DNA from: Pseudomonas bijieensis
GTDB lineage: Bacteria > Pseudomonadota > Gammaproteobacteria > Pseudomonadales > Pseudomonadaceae
Direction of reading: 5' to 3'
Length of the DNA: 64,000 bases
Assembly (NCBI RefSeq): GCF_013347965.1
Contig: NZ_CP048810.1
Span: forward strand, 1,302,001 to 1,366,000
Made by a program: the position numbers and the translations under genes. How positions within the stretch are numbered: position 1 is the first letter of the stretch; the number at the start of each line of letters is the position of its first letter. Below the pieces are notes generated by a model. That model made no database searches. It was given only the letters and a program-made list of their open reading frames with translations, and was not told where the DNA came from. Below are positions 45,092-54,007 of the stretch, piece after piece.

Positions 45092-45355
45092 ATGGCAGCA
45101 GTACTTGTCGGACAATTTCATGCGCGGGACGCCGAAGGTCGCGTCTATTCGGTGCATGAGTTCCAGGAATCGACCCCGTCGCCCGACGGAAATGGCAAGG
45201 AGCCTGTCACTACCTATAAGTTGGCGATCGGTGATCGCGTCAACAAACTCGACGACGGAAAATTCGTGCTGGTGCAGTCGCAAATCGAACTGACGCGCGA
45301 GCCGGAAACGCCGCTGCAAGCTCAAACGCCCACTGAAACGCAAATCGCCTTATAA
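45092..45355 (+). CDS. Small conserved hypothetical protein (87 residues)
   Basis: MAAVLVGQFHARDAEGRVYS leads into VHEFQESTPSPDG and TTYKLAIGDRVNKLDDGKF, then a Thr/Pro/Gln-rich tail. The beta-rich body is free of Cys, signal peptide and membrane segments. I do not recognise a named domain; similar short proteins are common in Pseudomonas. It stands alone between the FMN reductase and a LysR gene. Confidence 0.7.
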   Translation: MAAVLVGQFHARDAEGRVYSVHEFQESTPSPDGNGKEPVTTYKLAIGDRVNKLDDGKFVLVQSQIELTREPETPLQAQTPTETQIAL

Positions 45356-45441
45356 ACGGTTGTTATGAGCAGAAGTCATGCCCGGACTTGGGTTAGGATT
45401 CAGCCATTCAATGGCTCACCCGCCGAACATGGACTTCTTGC

Positions 45442-46335
45442 ATGCGTTTACGCCACATCGAAGTGATCCAGGCGCTGCTGCAGACCGGTCACCTCGGCAC
45501 GGCGGCCGAATGGCTGCAACTGCCGGTGACGGAGGTCGAGGCGATCCTGCGCGACGCCGAGGCCCAACTGGGCTTCATGCTGTTTGCCAGCGTGCGCGGG
45601 CGCTTGCAGGCCACCCGGGAAACCCTTGAGCTGCGTGACAGCATCACGCGGGTGTACGACACCCTCGAGCCGGTGCTGCGGCTGGCCAGCAGCCTGAAGC
45701 ACTATCAGGCACCCCCTCTGCGTATCATCTGCACCCCGCCGCTGGCCCAACAATTATTACCCCAGAGCATCGCCGCCCTGCGTCGACGTCATCCGGATGC
45801 GCCTTGCACCCTGCTCAGCCAACCGACCCGCGACATCGTCCACAGCTTGCTATTGCGTGAAGCCGACCTTGGACTGAGCCTGCACGACCCTGAACACCCC
45901 GACATCCATTGCCAGATGATCGCCCAGGGCAAACTGCAATTGCTGGCGCCCCACGGCTGGCTGCAACCGCGGCAGAAATACGTTTCGCTACAGGATCTGG
46001 CAGGCCAGTCGTTGGTGGGGCTCGATGGCCATGACCCGCTAAGCCCGGCGTTCGAGCATAAACTGGCGGCGCTACGCCCGGCACCGGTGATCCAGATCCG
46101 CGTACAGACCCATCAGATGATGCGCGCCATGGTCGAGGCCGGCGAAGGCCTGGCCATCGTCGACCCTTTCACCGCCTCGGGCGCCAAGGACGGCGGCCTG
46201 GACGTCTGCCCGGTGTCGCCCGCTATCCCGATTGGTCTCTATGCCCTGAGCCTGAACGGCACGACGCCCTCGCCCGCCGTTCAATCGCTGCTGGAACGGG
46301 TTACGGAACAAGCCGAGGCGTTGCTGGGCCACTGA
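45442..46335 (+). CDS. LysR-family transcriptional regulator
   Basis: A 297-residue regulator. The N-terminal helix-turn-helix, MRLRHIEVIQALLQTGHLGT and AAEWLQLPVTEVEAILRDAE, is somewhat unlike the usual LysR signature but well placed. The effector domain begins near PPLRIICTPPLAQQLLPQSI. Target genes and effector are unknown. Its last 35 bases overlap the convergent acetyltransferase gene. Confidence 0.85.
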   Translation: MRLRHIEVIQALLQTGHLGTAAEWLQLPVTEVEAILRDAEAQLGFMLFASVRGRLQATRETLELRDSITRVYDTLEPVLRLASSLKHYQAPPLRIICTPPLAQQLLPQSIAALRRRHPDAPCTLLSQPTRDIVHSLLLREADLGLSLHDPEHPDIHCQMIAQGKLQLLAPHGWLQPRQKYVSLQDLAGQSLVGLDGHDPLSPAFEHKLAALRPAPVIQIRVQTHQMMRAMVEAGEGLAIVDPFTASGAKDGGLDVCPVSPAIPIGLYALSLNGTTPSPAVQSLLERVTEQAEALLGH

Positions 46336-46963
46336 TCGACATGCCCAACGGATCGTCGAACAGCCGATACCAGAACAACGCCACTTCAGCGGTATGTCGG
46401 TCAATGCCGCGATAGCGCAAGTGATCGATGCCGCCGAGCACATAACCGCAGCGCTCATAGAGCCGGCAGGCCCCCAGGTTGTTGTTCTGGGTTTCCAGCA
46501 TGATCCCCGGCAGTTTTTTCTTGCGGCTCCAGAAGTGCGCGACATCGAGCAGCGCCTTGGCCACCCCGTGGCGACGGGCCGGAGCATGCACCGCCAGTTC
46601 GTCGATGTGGGCGAAACCGTTCCAGTTGGTACTGACCACCAGATGCCCCACCGGTTGATCGTCGAGATAGGCCATGAAGATCTCGCTGTCCGGGGCATCG
46701 CGAAAGCTGCTGAACTCTTCGGGATCGATGCCGTAGCACTTGCGATAGGGAACGATGGGCGTCACCGGCCACTGGCTCACGGGCCGACCTATCTGCGCCG
46801 TACCGTAGTCGCTGACTTCGAAACTGAAATCACTGCCCCATATATAGGCGGCGAAGCCATCATCGACAACGCGCACCGACAACCCCGGGTGCTTGGGATT
46901 CATGACCGGTTGCATACTGGGGAAGGTCCTCATTCCTTGAGGCAACCAACGGCGTATTGCCAT
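46301..46963 (-). CDS. GNAT-family N-acetyltransferase
   Basis: A protein of up to 220 residues. The acetyl-CoA region is HIDELAVHAPARRHGVAKAL, with the pyrophosphate loop RRHGVA, and GIMLETQNNNLGACRLYERC as the final motif, resembling streptothricin-type acetyltransferases. The start is uncertain: ATG 46963 has AAGGG upstream, while ATGs at 46933 and 46915 are also in frame. The 3' end runs 35 bases into the convergent LysR gene. The substrate is not predictable. Confidence 0.82.
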   Translation of the reverse strand: MAIRRWLPQGMRTFPSMQPVMNPKHPGLSVRVVDDGFAAYIWGSDFSFEVSDYGTAQIGRPVSQWPVTPIVPYRKCYGIDPEEFSSFRDAPDSEIFMAYLDDQPVGHLVVSTNWNGFAHIDELAVHAPARRHGVAKALLDVAHFWSRKKKLPGIMLETQNNNLGACRLYERCGYVLGGIDHLRYRGIDRHTAEVALFWYRLFDDPLGMSISGPATPRLVP

Positions 46964-47086
46964 CCATTGCCCTTGCCTTTCAAGTCTTCACACATCAAGC
47001 GGGATCCATAGCCTGCCCGTTACCTCAGGTTAGAAGGTCGTGGCGATTGTGGCGAGAAATGAACAATTGGTTGGTGGCATCCTTTA

Positions 47087-47176
47087 GTAGGAGCGGGCTT
47101 GCTCACGAAAGCGGTGGGTCAGCTTGCATGTGTGCTGAGCGTACCGACACCTTCGCGAGCAAGCCCGCTCCCACAG
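47087..47176. repeat. REP doublet, GAGCGGGCTTGCTC type
   Basis: The arms at 47087-47114 and 47150-47176 are inverted copies with more divergence than other doublets, lying just after the dnaQ stop. Confidence 0.85.
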
Positions 47177-47183
47177 GGGTTCA

Positions 47184-47945
47184 TCAGTTCGCCGCGGCCT
47201 GCGCCTCGGCCAACTGCGTCCACAATGCCGGAGCACCTGCGGACTTGGCGATGGCTTCCAGACGCGCGGCATGTTCGGCCAGGTCGCTTTCGCTGGCACG
47301 GATGATCCGCGCTGGCTGACGGTCAGCGGGCAAACGGCGGATTTCCGTGGCCTGGTTGCCGGAGCCTTCGCCGGTACCATTGCCGTCCGAGGCGTTGCCG
47401 GCCAGGGACAGGCTGGTCTGGCCACCGGTCATGGTCAGGTAGACGTCGGCCAGGATCTCGGAGTCGAGCAAGGCGCCGTGCAGTTCACGGCCGGAGTTGT
47501 CGACACCGTAGCGCTTGCACAAGGCATCGAGGCTGTTGCGCTGCCCCGGGTGACGCTCCCGGGCCATCATCAGGGTATCGAGGATGGTGCAGTGCTGGGT
47601 AATGTCAGCCCGGTCGTGCTGGCCCATCAGGGCAAATTCGTTGTTGATGAACCCAACGTCGAACGCCGCGTTGTGGATGATCAACTGCGCGCCCTGGATG
47701 AATTCGAAGAACTCATCGGCCACTTCGGCGAAACGCGGCTTGCCCACCAGGAATTCGTTGGTAATGCCGTGCACGCCAATGGCGCCCTCGTCACTTTCAC
47801 GATCCGGTTGCAGGTAAACGTGGAAATGGCGACCGGTCAGGCGCCGACCGATCAGCTCGACACAACCGATTTCAATAATCCGGTGACCATCGGTCACCGG
47901 CATGCCGGTGGTTTCGGTATCCAGTACTACAGATCTGTTGGCCAT
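47184..47945 (-). CDS. dnaQ: DNA polymerase III epsilon subunit (proofreading exonuclease)
   Basis: A 253-residue DEDDh 3'-5' exonuclease. Exo I is VVLDTETTGM (residues 6-15), Exo II HNAAFDVGFINNEF near 100, and Exo III HGALLDSEILADVYL near 160. A C-terminal tail follows that in family members contacts the polymerase subunit. It removes misincorporated bases during replication. The neighbouring rnhA on the same strand is the usual Pseudomonas arrangement, here separated by a REP doublet. Confidence 0.95.
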   Translation of the reverse strand: MANRSVVLDTETTGMPVTDGHRIIEIGCVELIGRRLTGRHFHVYLQPDRESDEGAIGVHGITNEFLVGKPRFAEVADEFFEFIQGAQLIIHNAAFDVGFINNEFALMGQHDRADITQHCTILDTLMMARERHPGQRNSLDALCKRYGVDNSGRELHGALLDSEILADVYLTMTGGQTSLSLAGNASDGNGTGEGSGNQATEIRRLPADRQPARIIRASESDLAEHAARLEAIAKSAGAPALWTQLAEAQAAAN

Positions 47946-48064
47946 CAGTGTTCAGCTCTCAACGGGCAGTCTTGCAAAAGCGCGGATCTTAACACGCTCT
48001 TGTCGCAAGGGGATTTACCTGGGAGCCAGGCTCCTGGAAGCAAGTGATGAACGAGAGCAAACAC

Positions 48065-48154
48065 TGTGGGAGCAAAGCTTGCTCGCGATAAAGATCATGC
48101 GGTCTTTCAGGAAAACCAGGGCGCCTGTGTCGCGAGCAAGCTTTGCTCCCACAC
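48065..48154. repeat. REP doublet, TGTGGGAGCAAAGC type
   Basis: The arms at 48065-48090 and about 48129-48154 are inverted copies between dnaQ and rnhA. Confidence 0.88.
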
Positions 48155-48186
48155 AAGTGCCCGGGCCACAGGGGCGCAACCGAGAA

Positions 48187-48639
48187 TCAAGCCTGCTTGT
48201 AACCCCGCACCTCATCCACCCCACGATTGGCCAACTGATCAGCCCGTTCATTGCCGTGGTGGCCGATGTGGCCGCGCACCCATTTCCAGGTGACGTTGTG
48301 GCGATTGACCTGCTCATCCAGCAATTTCCACAGGTCGGCGTTTTTCACCGGCTCCTTCGCCGCCGTCTTCCAGCCGCGTTTCTTCCAGTTGGCCATCCAC
48401 TCGTTGATGCCTTTCATGACGTACTGCGAGTCGGTCACCAGCAGCACATCGCAAGGCCGCTTGAGTTCTTCCAGGCCACGGATCGCGCCCATCAGTTCCA
48501 TGCGATTGTTGGTGGTATTGGCTTCGCCGCCCCAGAGCTCCTTCTCCACGCCCTTGCACACCAGCAACGCGCCCCAGCCACCCGGACCGGGGTTGCCCTT
48601 GCAGGCGCCATCAGTGAAGAGTTCTACGCTATCGCTCAT
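48187..48639 (-). CDS. rnhA: Ribonuclease HI
   Basis: A 150-residue RNase HI with the metal-binding Asp in [20 protein letters not shown], the Glu in [15 protein letters not shown], the Asp in [16 protein letters not shown], and the basic protrusion [15 protein letters not shown]. It cuts the RNA strand of RNA-DNA hybrids in primers and R-loops. Length and order match the family. Confidence 0.96.
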   Translation of the reverse strand: MSDSVELFTDGACKGNPGPGGWGALLVCKGVEKELWGGEANTTNNRMELMGAIRGLEELKRPCDVLLVTDSQYVMKGINEWMANWKKRGWKTAAKEPVKNADLWKLLDEQVNRHNVTWKWVRGHIGHHGNERADQLANRGVDEVRGYKQA

Positions 48640-48727
48640 GCCAATCTATCCAGAAAAAAATGCGAAGACCCGCCGATCGGGCCCGACAACACCCGCAGCC
48701 CAATGCCGGCAAGAACCATCGAAAAGG

Positions 48728-49486
48728 TTACGGCTCGATGTGGCGACGATTGACCTTGGCCATCGGCAAGGGAATCAGCTTGCCCATCGGCTCGCGTCGC
48801 GCCTGGCGTACCGGGCGCAGCCCGACCGCAATCTTGCGCGCCACCAATAGATAGAAACCGCCGCCGGACAGTTGCCAGTCACCAGCCTTGCGCTCCCACC
48901 CAGCCAGGCGCGCCTGCCACTTGGGCGAGGCAAGCGGCGGACGATAGCACCCGAAGCGGCGTTTCTCCAGCGCGAAGCCCAGCAGGTTGAGCCAATCGCC
49001 GACCCTTGAGGCCGAGATGCAGCGGGCCTGGCGCAAGGCGTCGTGGGCGAACACGTGACGCAACCCCCAACTGCTCCAGGGATTGATACCGACGATCAAC
49101 AGATGGCCACCAGGACGCACGCTGCTGGCGGCTTCACGCAGCAAGCCATGGGGCGACAGGCAGAAGTCCAGGCCGTGCTGCAAGACCACGACGTCGGCGG
49201 CATGTTCGCTCAAGGGCCAGGCCTGCTCCTCGCAGACGATCTCCACCCCGGGCAACGGCGCGCCCAGGCGCACGTTACGCTGGACCTGCGGTGCCGACGG
49301 CGGGGTCTGGGCCGAAGGCCCGTAATGCACCAGGTAGCCGCCGAAGAACCGACCCAACTCGTCTTCGAGCATGCGCCGTTCTTCTTCCAGCAAAAATTGC
49401 CCGACAGGGCCGGACAGCCATTCACGGGCGGCGCTGATCAACGCCAGCCAGTCAGGATCAGCCTGAGCGAACGCTTCATCGGTCAT
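48728..49486 (-). CDS. Class I SAM-dependent methyltransferase
   Basis: A 252-residue protein starting [20 protein letters not shown] at ATG 49486 with GGAG six bases upstream. The fold is of the Methyltransf_11 kind: [20 protein letters not shown] and [20 protein letters not shown] give motif II-III, but the glycine-rich SAM loop is poorly defined. It lies between rnhA and gloB, divergent from gloB, an arrangement conserved in Pseudomonas. The substrate is unknown. Confidence 0.82.
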   Translation of the reverse strand: MTDEAFAQADPDWLALISAAREWLSGPVGQFLLEEERRMLEDELGRFFGGYLVHYGPSAQTPPSAPQVQRNVRLGAPLPGVEIVCEEQAWPLSEHAADVVVLQHGLDFCLSPHGLLREAASSVRPGGHLLIVGINPWSSWGLRHVFAHDALRQARCISASRVGDWLNLLGFALEKRRFGCYRPPLASPKWQARLAGWERKAGDWQLSGGGFYLLVARKIAVGLRPVRQARREPMGKLIPLPMAKVNRRHIEP

Positions 49487-49551
49487 TGCATTCTCCAACG
49501 CGTCAGGAAGTTCTAAGATGCGCCTTTGTTTTCCGCTTGGCGAATTCCACG

Positions 49552-50319
49552 ATGATACAGATCAGTGCCCTGCCCGCATTCACCGATAACTACATCTGGT
49601 TGTTACAGGATCATGCCACCCAGCGCTGCGCCGTGGTCGACCCGGGTGACGCCGCGCCAGTGCAGGCCTGGCTCGAAGCCCATCCGGGCTGGGTCCTGAG
49701 CGACATCCTGGTCACCCACCATCACCATGACCATGTCGGCGGCGTCCAGACGCTGAAAAATGCGACGAACGCCACCGTCCATGGCCCGGCCAGCGAAAAC
49801 ATCCCGGCGCGGGACCAGGCCCTCAATGACAACGACACGGTCAGCGTGCTCGGCTGGGACTTCGATGTCTACGCCGTGCCCGGCCATACGCTGGGGCACA
49901 TCGCCTACTACCACCATGGCCTGCTGTTCTGTGGCGACACCCTGTTCGCCGCCGGTTGCGGCCGACTCTTCGAAGGTACGCCGACGCAAATGCACCACTC
50001 GCTCAGTCGCCTCGCCGCCCTGCCTGAAGATACGCTGGTCTACTGCACCCATGAATATACCCTCGGCAACCTGAAATTCGCCGCCGCGGTGGAGCCAGGC
50101 AACCCGGACATCGCCGCCCGCCTGGAAAAAGTCAGCCGGCAACGCAGCGAAGGCATCATGACGCTGCCCTCGACCCTGGCCTTGGAAAAGCTCACCAATC
50201 CGTTCCTGCGCACGACTGAAACATCCGTTAAACAAAAAGCAGACGAACGGAGCGGCCAGCGAAACCAGACGCCGAGTGAGGTTTTTGCGGCCTTGAGGGC
50301 TTGGAAAGATACGTTCTAA
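49552..50319 (+). CDS. gloB: Hydroxyacylglutathione hydrolase (glyoxalase II)
   Basis: A 255-residue metallo-beta-lactamase-fold hydrolase. [11 protein letters not shown] is the binuclear metal site (near residue 53), followed by [28 protein letters not shown] and [13 protein letters not shown]. It hydrolyses S-lactoylglutathione to lactate and glutathione in methylglyoxal detoxification. ATG 49552 gives [20 protein letters not shown], the family start. Confidence 0.95.
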   Translation: MIQISALPAFTDNYIWLLQDHATQRCAVVDPGDAAPVQAWLEAHPGWVLSDILVTHHHHDHVGGVQTLKNATNATVHGPASENIPARDQALNDNDTVSVLGWDFDVYAVPGHTLGHIAYYHHGLLFCGDTLFAAGCGRLFEGTPTQMHHSLSRLAALPEDTLVYCTHEYTLGNLKFAAAVEPGNPDIAARLEKVSRQRSEGIMTLPSTLALEKLTNPFLRTTETSVKQKADERSGQRNQTPSEVFAALRAWKDTF

Positions 50320-50418
50320 GGCAGCTATCGATTGATACAAAAATTCTGAAAGGTTGACCTGTTGGGGTGCGCTTCCTAGAATCGGCCGACATTTTTGCCC
50401 GGAACTTACTTCCAGCCA

Positions 50419-51867
50419 ATGTCGTCATCTATACGCAGGTCCGTCCAGTCAGACACATTGACCCGCTTGGCTCAAGCCATCGCGGTGGCTGTGTCCGCCA
50501 CCTTGGCGGGCTGCCAGAGCACGAGCCAGCTGCCGCAGACCGACGCGGCCCACACGCCGAATATCGCCGCCCGCGCCAAACAGAAGCCGGTATGGCTCAC
50601 TGAAAAACCCAGCCCCCAAGTACCCCAGGACATCTGGGAGCGCATGCGCCAGGGCTTCCAGTTGCAGGAAACCGCCGGGGTCAATCCACGTATCGAGCAA
50701 CAGCGCCTGTGGTTCGCCAGCAACCCCTCCTTCCTGGAAAACGCCGGTGAGCGCGGCAGCCTGTACATCCATTACATCGTCGAACGCCTCGAAGAGCGCA
50801 ACATGCCGCTGGAGCTGGCGCTGCTGCCGGTGATCGAGAGTGCCTACAACCCCATGGCCTATTCCCGGGCCAACGCAGTGGGCCTATGGCAATTCATCCC
50901 ATCCACGGGGCGTTACTTCAACCTGCGCCAGACCCGCTTCTATGACGGGCGTCGCGATATCACCGCTTCTACCACGGCCGCCATGGACTACCTGACGCGC
51001 CTGCATGACATGTTCAACGGCGACTGGTTGCTGGCGCTGGCGGCCTACAACGCCGGCGAAGGCACGGTCAGCCGCGCCATCGAGCGCAACGAGAAGCTCG
51101 GCCTGCCCACCGACTACTGGAACCTGCCGCTACCCAGCGAGACCCAGGCCTATGTGCCGAAGCTGTTGGCGCTGTCCCAGGTGGTGCTGTCGCCCGATGC
51201 CTATGGCGTGAACCTCAACCCGATCGCCAACGAACCGTATTTCCAGGTCGTCGAGATCAACCAGCGCATGGACCTTTCCAAGGTCGCGGCAGTGGCCAAT
51301 ATCGACGAAGACGAGCTGTTCCAGCTCAACCCGGCCTTCAAGCAGCGCACCACCATCGACGGCCCGCAGCACCTGCTGGTGCCAACATCCAAGGCTCAGT
51401 TGCTGACCGCCAGCCTCTCGACCATGCGCCCGGAAGAGCTGATCAGCCAGCGCTCGCTCAAACCAGTCTTTGAAAATGTCGACGACAGCGAAGTGGAAGG
51501 CGCAAGACGTACCTACCGCGTCAAGCGCGGCGAGAACCTGGCCCAGATTGCCAAGGCCAACAACGTCCAGACCAAAGACCTGCAACGCTGGAACAAACTC
51601 AGCGGCAACAAGCTCAAGGTCGGCCAGACCCTGGTGATGCAGGACGCCAAGCCGACCAAGGCCACCGGCAAGCGCATCAGCACCGTGGTAGCCGCCAATA
51701 CCAAGGACCAGAAGAAGCAGACCCAGTACAAGGTCAAGCAAGGCGACTCGCTGTATGTGGTAGCCAAGCGCTTCAACGTGGAAATGCAGCACCTCAAGCG
51801 CTGGAACCCGCGGATGGGCAAGGCACTCAAGCCTGGGCAGATGTTGACGGTCTACTCCCCGCACTAA
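50419..51867 (+). CDS. mltD: Membrane-bound lytic murein transglycosylase D
   Basis: A 482-residue lipoprotein. The signal region AVAVSATLAGC gives a lipobox with Cys32. The SLT domain has the catalytic Glu in LLPVIESAYNPMAYSRANAV and the GLWQFIPSTGRYFN motif. Two LysM domains end the protein (TYRVKRGENLAQIAKANNV and YKVKQGDSLYVVAKRFNVEM). It cleaves peptidoglycan glycan strands from the outer membrane. ATG 50419 is chosen because upstream in-frame codons lack a ribosome site. Confidence 0.92.
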   Translation: MSSSIRRSVQSDTLTRLAQAIAVAVSATLAGCQSTSQLPQTDAAHTPNIAARAKQKPVWLTEKPSPQVPQDIWERMRQGFQLQETAGVNPRIEQQRLWFASNPSFLENAGERGSLYIHYIVERLEERNMPLELALLPVIESAYNPMAYSRANAVGLWQFIPSTGRYFNLRQTRFYDGRRDITASTTAAMDYLTRLHDMFNGDWLLALAAYNAGEGTVSRAIERNEKLGLPTDYWNLPLPSETQAYVPKLLALSQVVLSPDAYGVNLNPIANEPYFQVVEINQRMDLSKVAAVANIDEDELFQLNPAFKQRTTIDGPQHLLVPTSKAQLLTASLSTMRPEELISQRSLKPVFENVDDSEVEGARRTYRVKRGENLAQIAKANNVQTKDLQRWNKLSGNKLKVGQTLVMQDAKPTKATGKRISTVVAANTKDQKKQTQYKVKQGDSLYVVAKRFNVEMQHLKRWNPRMGKALKPGQMLTVYSPH

Positions 51868-52162
51868 GGTGACCGGGGAGCTTTGTGTGGTGAGGGGTTC
51901 ATCTGTGGGAGCAAGGCTTGCCCGCGATGGCCACACTGCGGTTTAACAGTTGAACCGCGATATCGTTCATCGCGGGCAAGCCTTGCTCCCACAGGTCAAA
52001 GCTCCCACAAAGAGGATAAATCCCCTCACCAAAGGTTCTGCGCTCGGCCGGTATCCGCTTAGCCGACTGGCACCCCCCTCTAAACCCCGCCTTTTTCCTG
52101 CCGATACAAGCTGTTACTGTACAGGTCATAAAAGCCCAAGCCGCCTGGTTCGGATCTCAGAT
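51868..52162. other. Intergenic region between mltD and the yej operon
   Basis: It contains a REP doublet (51903-51994) and then about 170 bases that should hold the yej promoter. TTACTGTACAGG near 52112 is a short palindromic patch. No gene was seen. Confidence 0.45.
51903..51994. repeat. REP doublet, TGTGGGAGCAAGG type
   Basis: The arms at 51903-51929 and 51968-51994 are inverted copies, as at 19285. Confidence 0.9.
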
Positions 52163-54007
52163 TTGACACGTCCCCTCCTCCTGCTCCTGCTCCTGCTCCT
52201 GATCAGCCTGGCCTTGAGCTTCCCCGCCAGCGCAACCATCAGCGAAAGCCATGGCTATGCGCAGTTCGGCACGCTCAAGTATCCGGCCAGGTTCACCCAC
52301 TTCGACTGGGTCAACCCGCAAGCGCCCAAGGGCGGAGTCTTGCGGGTCATGGCATTCGGCACCTTCGATACGCTCAACCCCTATACATTCAAGGGCAGCA
52401 GCCCGGTTTCCACGCCCAATTTCCTGCAATACGGCATCAATGAGCTGAACGAACCGTTGATGGTCGGCACCGGCCAATACGCCCCGTCCGGCGATGAGCC
52501 GACGTCCAGCTATGGCCTGATCGCCCAATCGGTGGAATACAGCGAAGACCGCAGTTGGGTGGTGTTCAACCTGCGACCCGAAGCACGGTTTCACGATGGC
52601 GTGCCGATCACCGCCTATGACGTGGCGTTCTCCTACAGGACGCTGCTCAAGGAAGGCCATCCGCAATACCGCACCAACCTGCAGGAAGTGCTGCGGGTCG
52701 ACATTCTCAACCCGCTGAAAATCCGCTTTGTCTTCAAGCGTGCGGGCAATCCGTTGCTGATCCTGCGCCTGGGCGAACTGCCGGTGTTGCCCCAGCACTA
52801 CTGGAAAGACCGCGACTTCAAGGCGACGACCTTCGACCCGCCCCTGGGCAGCGGACCTTATCGCATCACCAAAGTACAGCCAGGCCGCCAACTGGTGTTC
52901 GAACGGGTCAAGGATTACTGGGGGAAGGACCTGCCAGTCAATCGCGGCAAATACAACGTCGACCGCATGGACGTGGAGTTCTATCGCGACAGCGAAGTGG
53001 CCTTCGAAGCCTTCAAGGCTGGCGAGTTCGATATCTACATCGAACACCAGGCCAAAAACTGGGCCAACGGCTATGACTTCCCGGCGATCAAGCGTGGCGA
53101 CGTGATCAAGGCGCAGATTCCCCACCAGATCCCGACCCAGACCCAGGGCCTGTTCATGAACACTCGGCGCGCTACGTTTGCCGAGGTCAAGGTGCGTGAA
53201 GCCCTGGGGCTGATGTTCGATTTCGAGTGGACCAACCGCACCCTGTTCAGCGGCGCCTACAAGCGCACCCTCAGTTACTACCCCAACAGCGAATTCTCCG
53301 CTACCGGCCTACCGGTGGGCCATGAATGGCTGTTGCTCAAGCCCTACCGGGAACAACTGCCGGCCAAACTGCTCACCGAACCCTTCAGCTTGCCCAGGAC
53401 CGATGGGCGCGGCATTCCCCGGGAAACCCTGCGCAAAGCCTTGGGGTTATTGAAGGAAGCCGGCTGGACCCTCAACGGCCAACGCCTGCTGAACGCCGAC
53501 AGCCAGCCCCTGAGCTTCGAAATCCTGCTGGTGAACCCGAACCTGGAGCGCATCCTGCAACCCTACGTCGAGAACCTCGCCAGTATCGGCATCCAGGCCC
53601 GGCTGCGCACGGTGGACCGCGCCCAGTACAAGCAGCGCCTGGACCAGTTCGACTTCGACATGATCCTGCTGACCTTGAACCAGACCCTCAGCCCGGGCCT
53701 TGAGCAATGGCAGTACTTCCACTCCAGCCAGGTCGGGGTCAAGGGCAGCAAGAATTACGCCGGGATCGCCAACCCGGTGGTCGACCATCTGCTGGAAAAG
53801 CTGCTCGCCGCCCAGACCCGCGACGAACAGGTCGCCGCCGGCAAGGCCCTGGATCGCGTGCTGCTGTGGCAGCATTACTGCATCCCCAACTGGTATCTCA
53901 ATTATCATCGCCTGGCGTACCGCAACCGGTTCGCCTTCGTCACCACGCCGCCCTACACCCTGGGCCTGAGCGCATGGTGGCTGAAATCTTCGGAGAAAGA
54001 TCAATGA
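52163..54007 (+). CDS. YejA-like extracellular peptide-binding protein (first paralogue)
   Basis: A 614-residue SBP family 5 protein. The start is probably TTG 52163 with GGAT upstream, giving a signal peptide with a run of nine or ten leucines coded by CTCCTG repeats and cleavage after PASA. The mature part starts ISESHGYAQFGTLKYPARFT and holds FNLRPEARFHDGVPITAYDV, typical of oligopeptide-binding proteins. It overlaps the second yejA-like gene by 4 bases. It likely delivers peptides to YejBEF. Confidence 0.88.
   Translation: MTRPLLLLLLLLLISLALSFPASATISESHGYAQFGTLKYPARFTHFDWVNPQAPKGGVLRVMAFGTFDTLNPYTFKGSSPVSTPNFLQYGINELNEPLMVGTGQYAPSGDEPTSSYGLIAQSVEYSEDRSWVVFNLRPEARFHDGVPITAYDVAFSYRTLLKEGHPQYRTNLQEVLRVDILNPLKIRFVFKRAGNPLLILRLGELPVLPQHYWKDRDFKATTFDPPLGSGPYRITKVQPGRQLVFERVKDYWGKDLPVNRGKYNVDRMDVEFYRDSEVAFEAFKAGEFDIYIEHQAKNWANGYDFPAIKRGDVIKAQIPHQIPTQTQGLFMNTRRATFAEVKVREALGLMFDFEWTNRTLFSGAYKRTLSYYPNSEFSATGLPVGHEWLLLKPYREQLPAKLLTEPFSLPRTDGRGIPRETLRKALGLLKEAGWTLNGQRLLNADSQPLSFEILLVNPNLERILQPYVENLASIGIQARLRTVDRAQYKQRLDQFDFDMILLTLNQTLSPGLEQWQYFHSSQVGVKGSKNYAGIANPVVDHLLEKLLAAQTRDEQVAAGKALDRVLLWQHYCIPNWYLNYHRLAYRNRFAFVTTPPYTLGLSAWWLKSSEKDQ
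52173..52202. repeat. Hexanucleotide CTCCTG repeat inside a signal-peptide coding region
   Basis: About five copies of CTCCTG run in frame as Leu-Leu pairs in the signal peptide of the first YejA-like protein. Gain or loss of units would change only the length of the hydrophobic core, without a frameshift. Confidence 0.75.
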
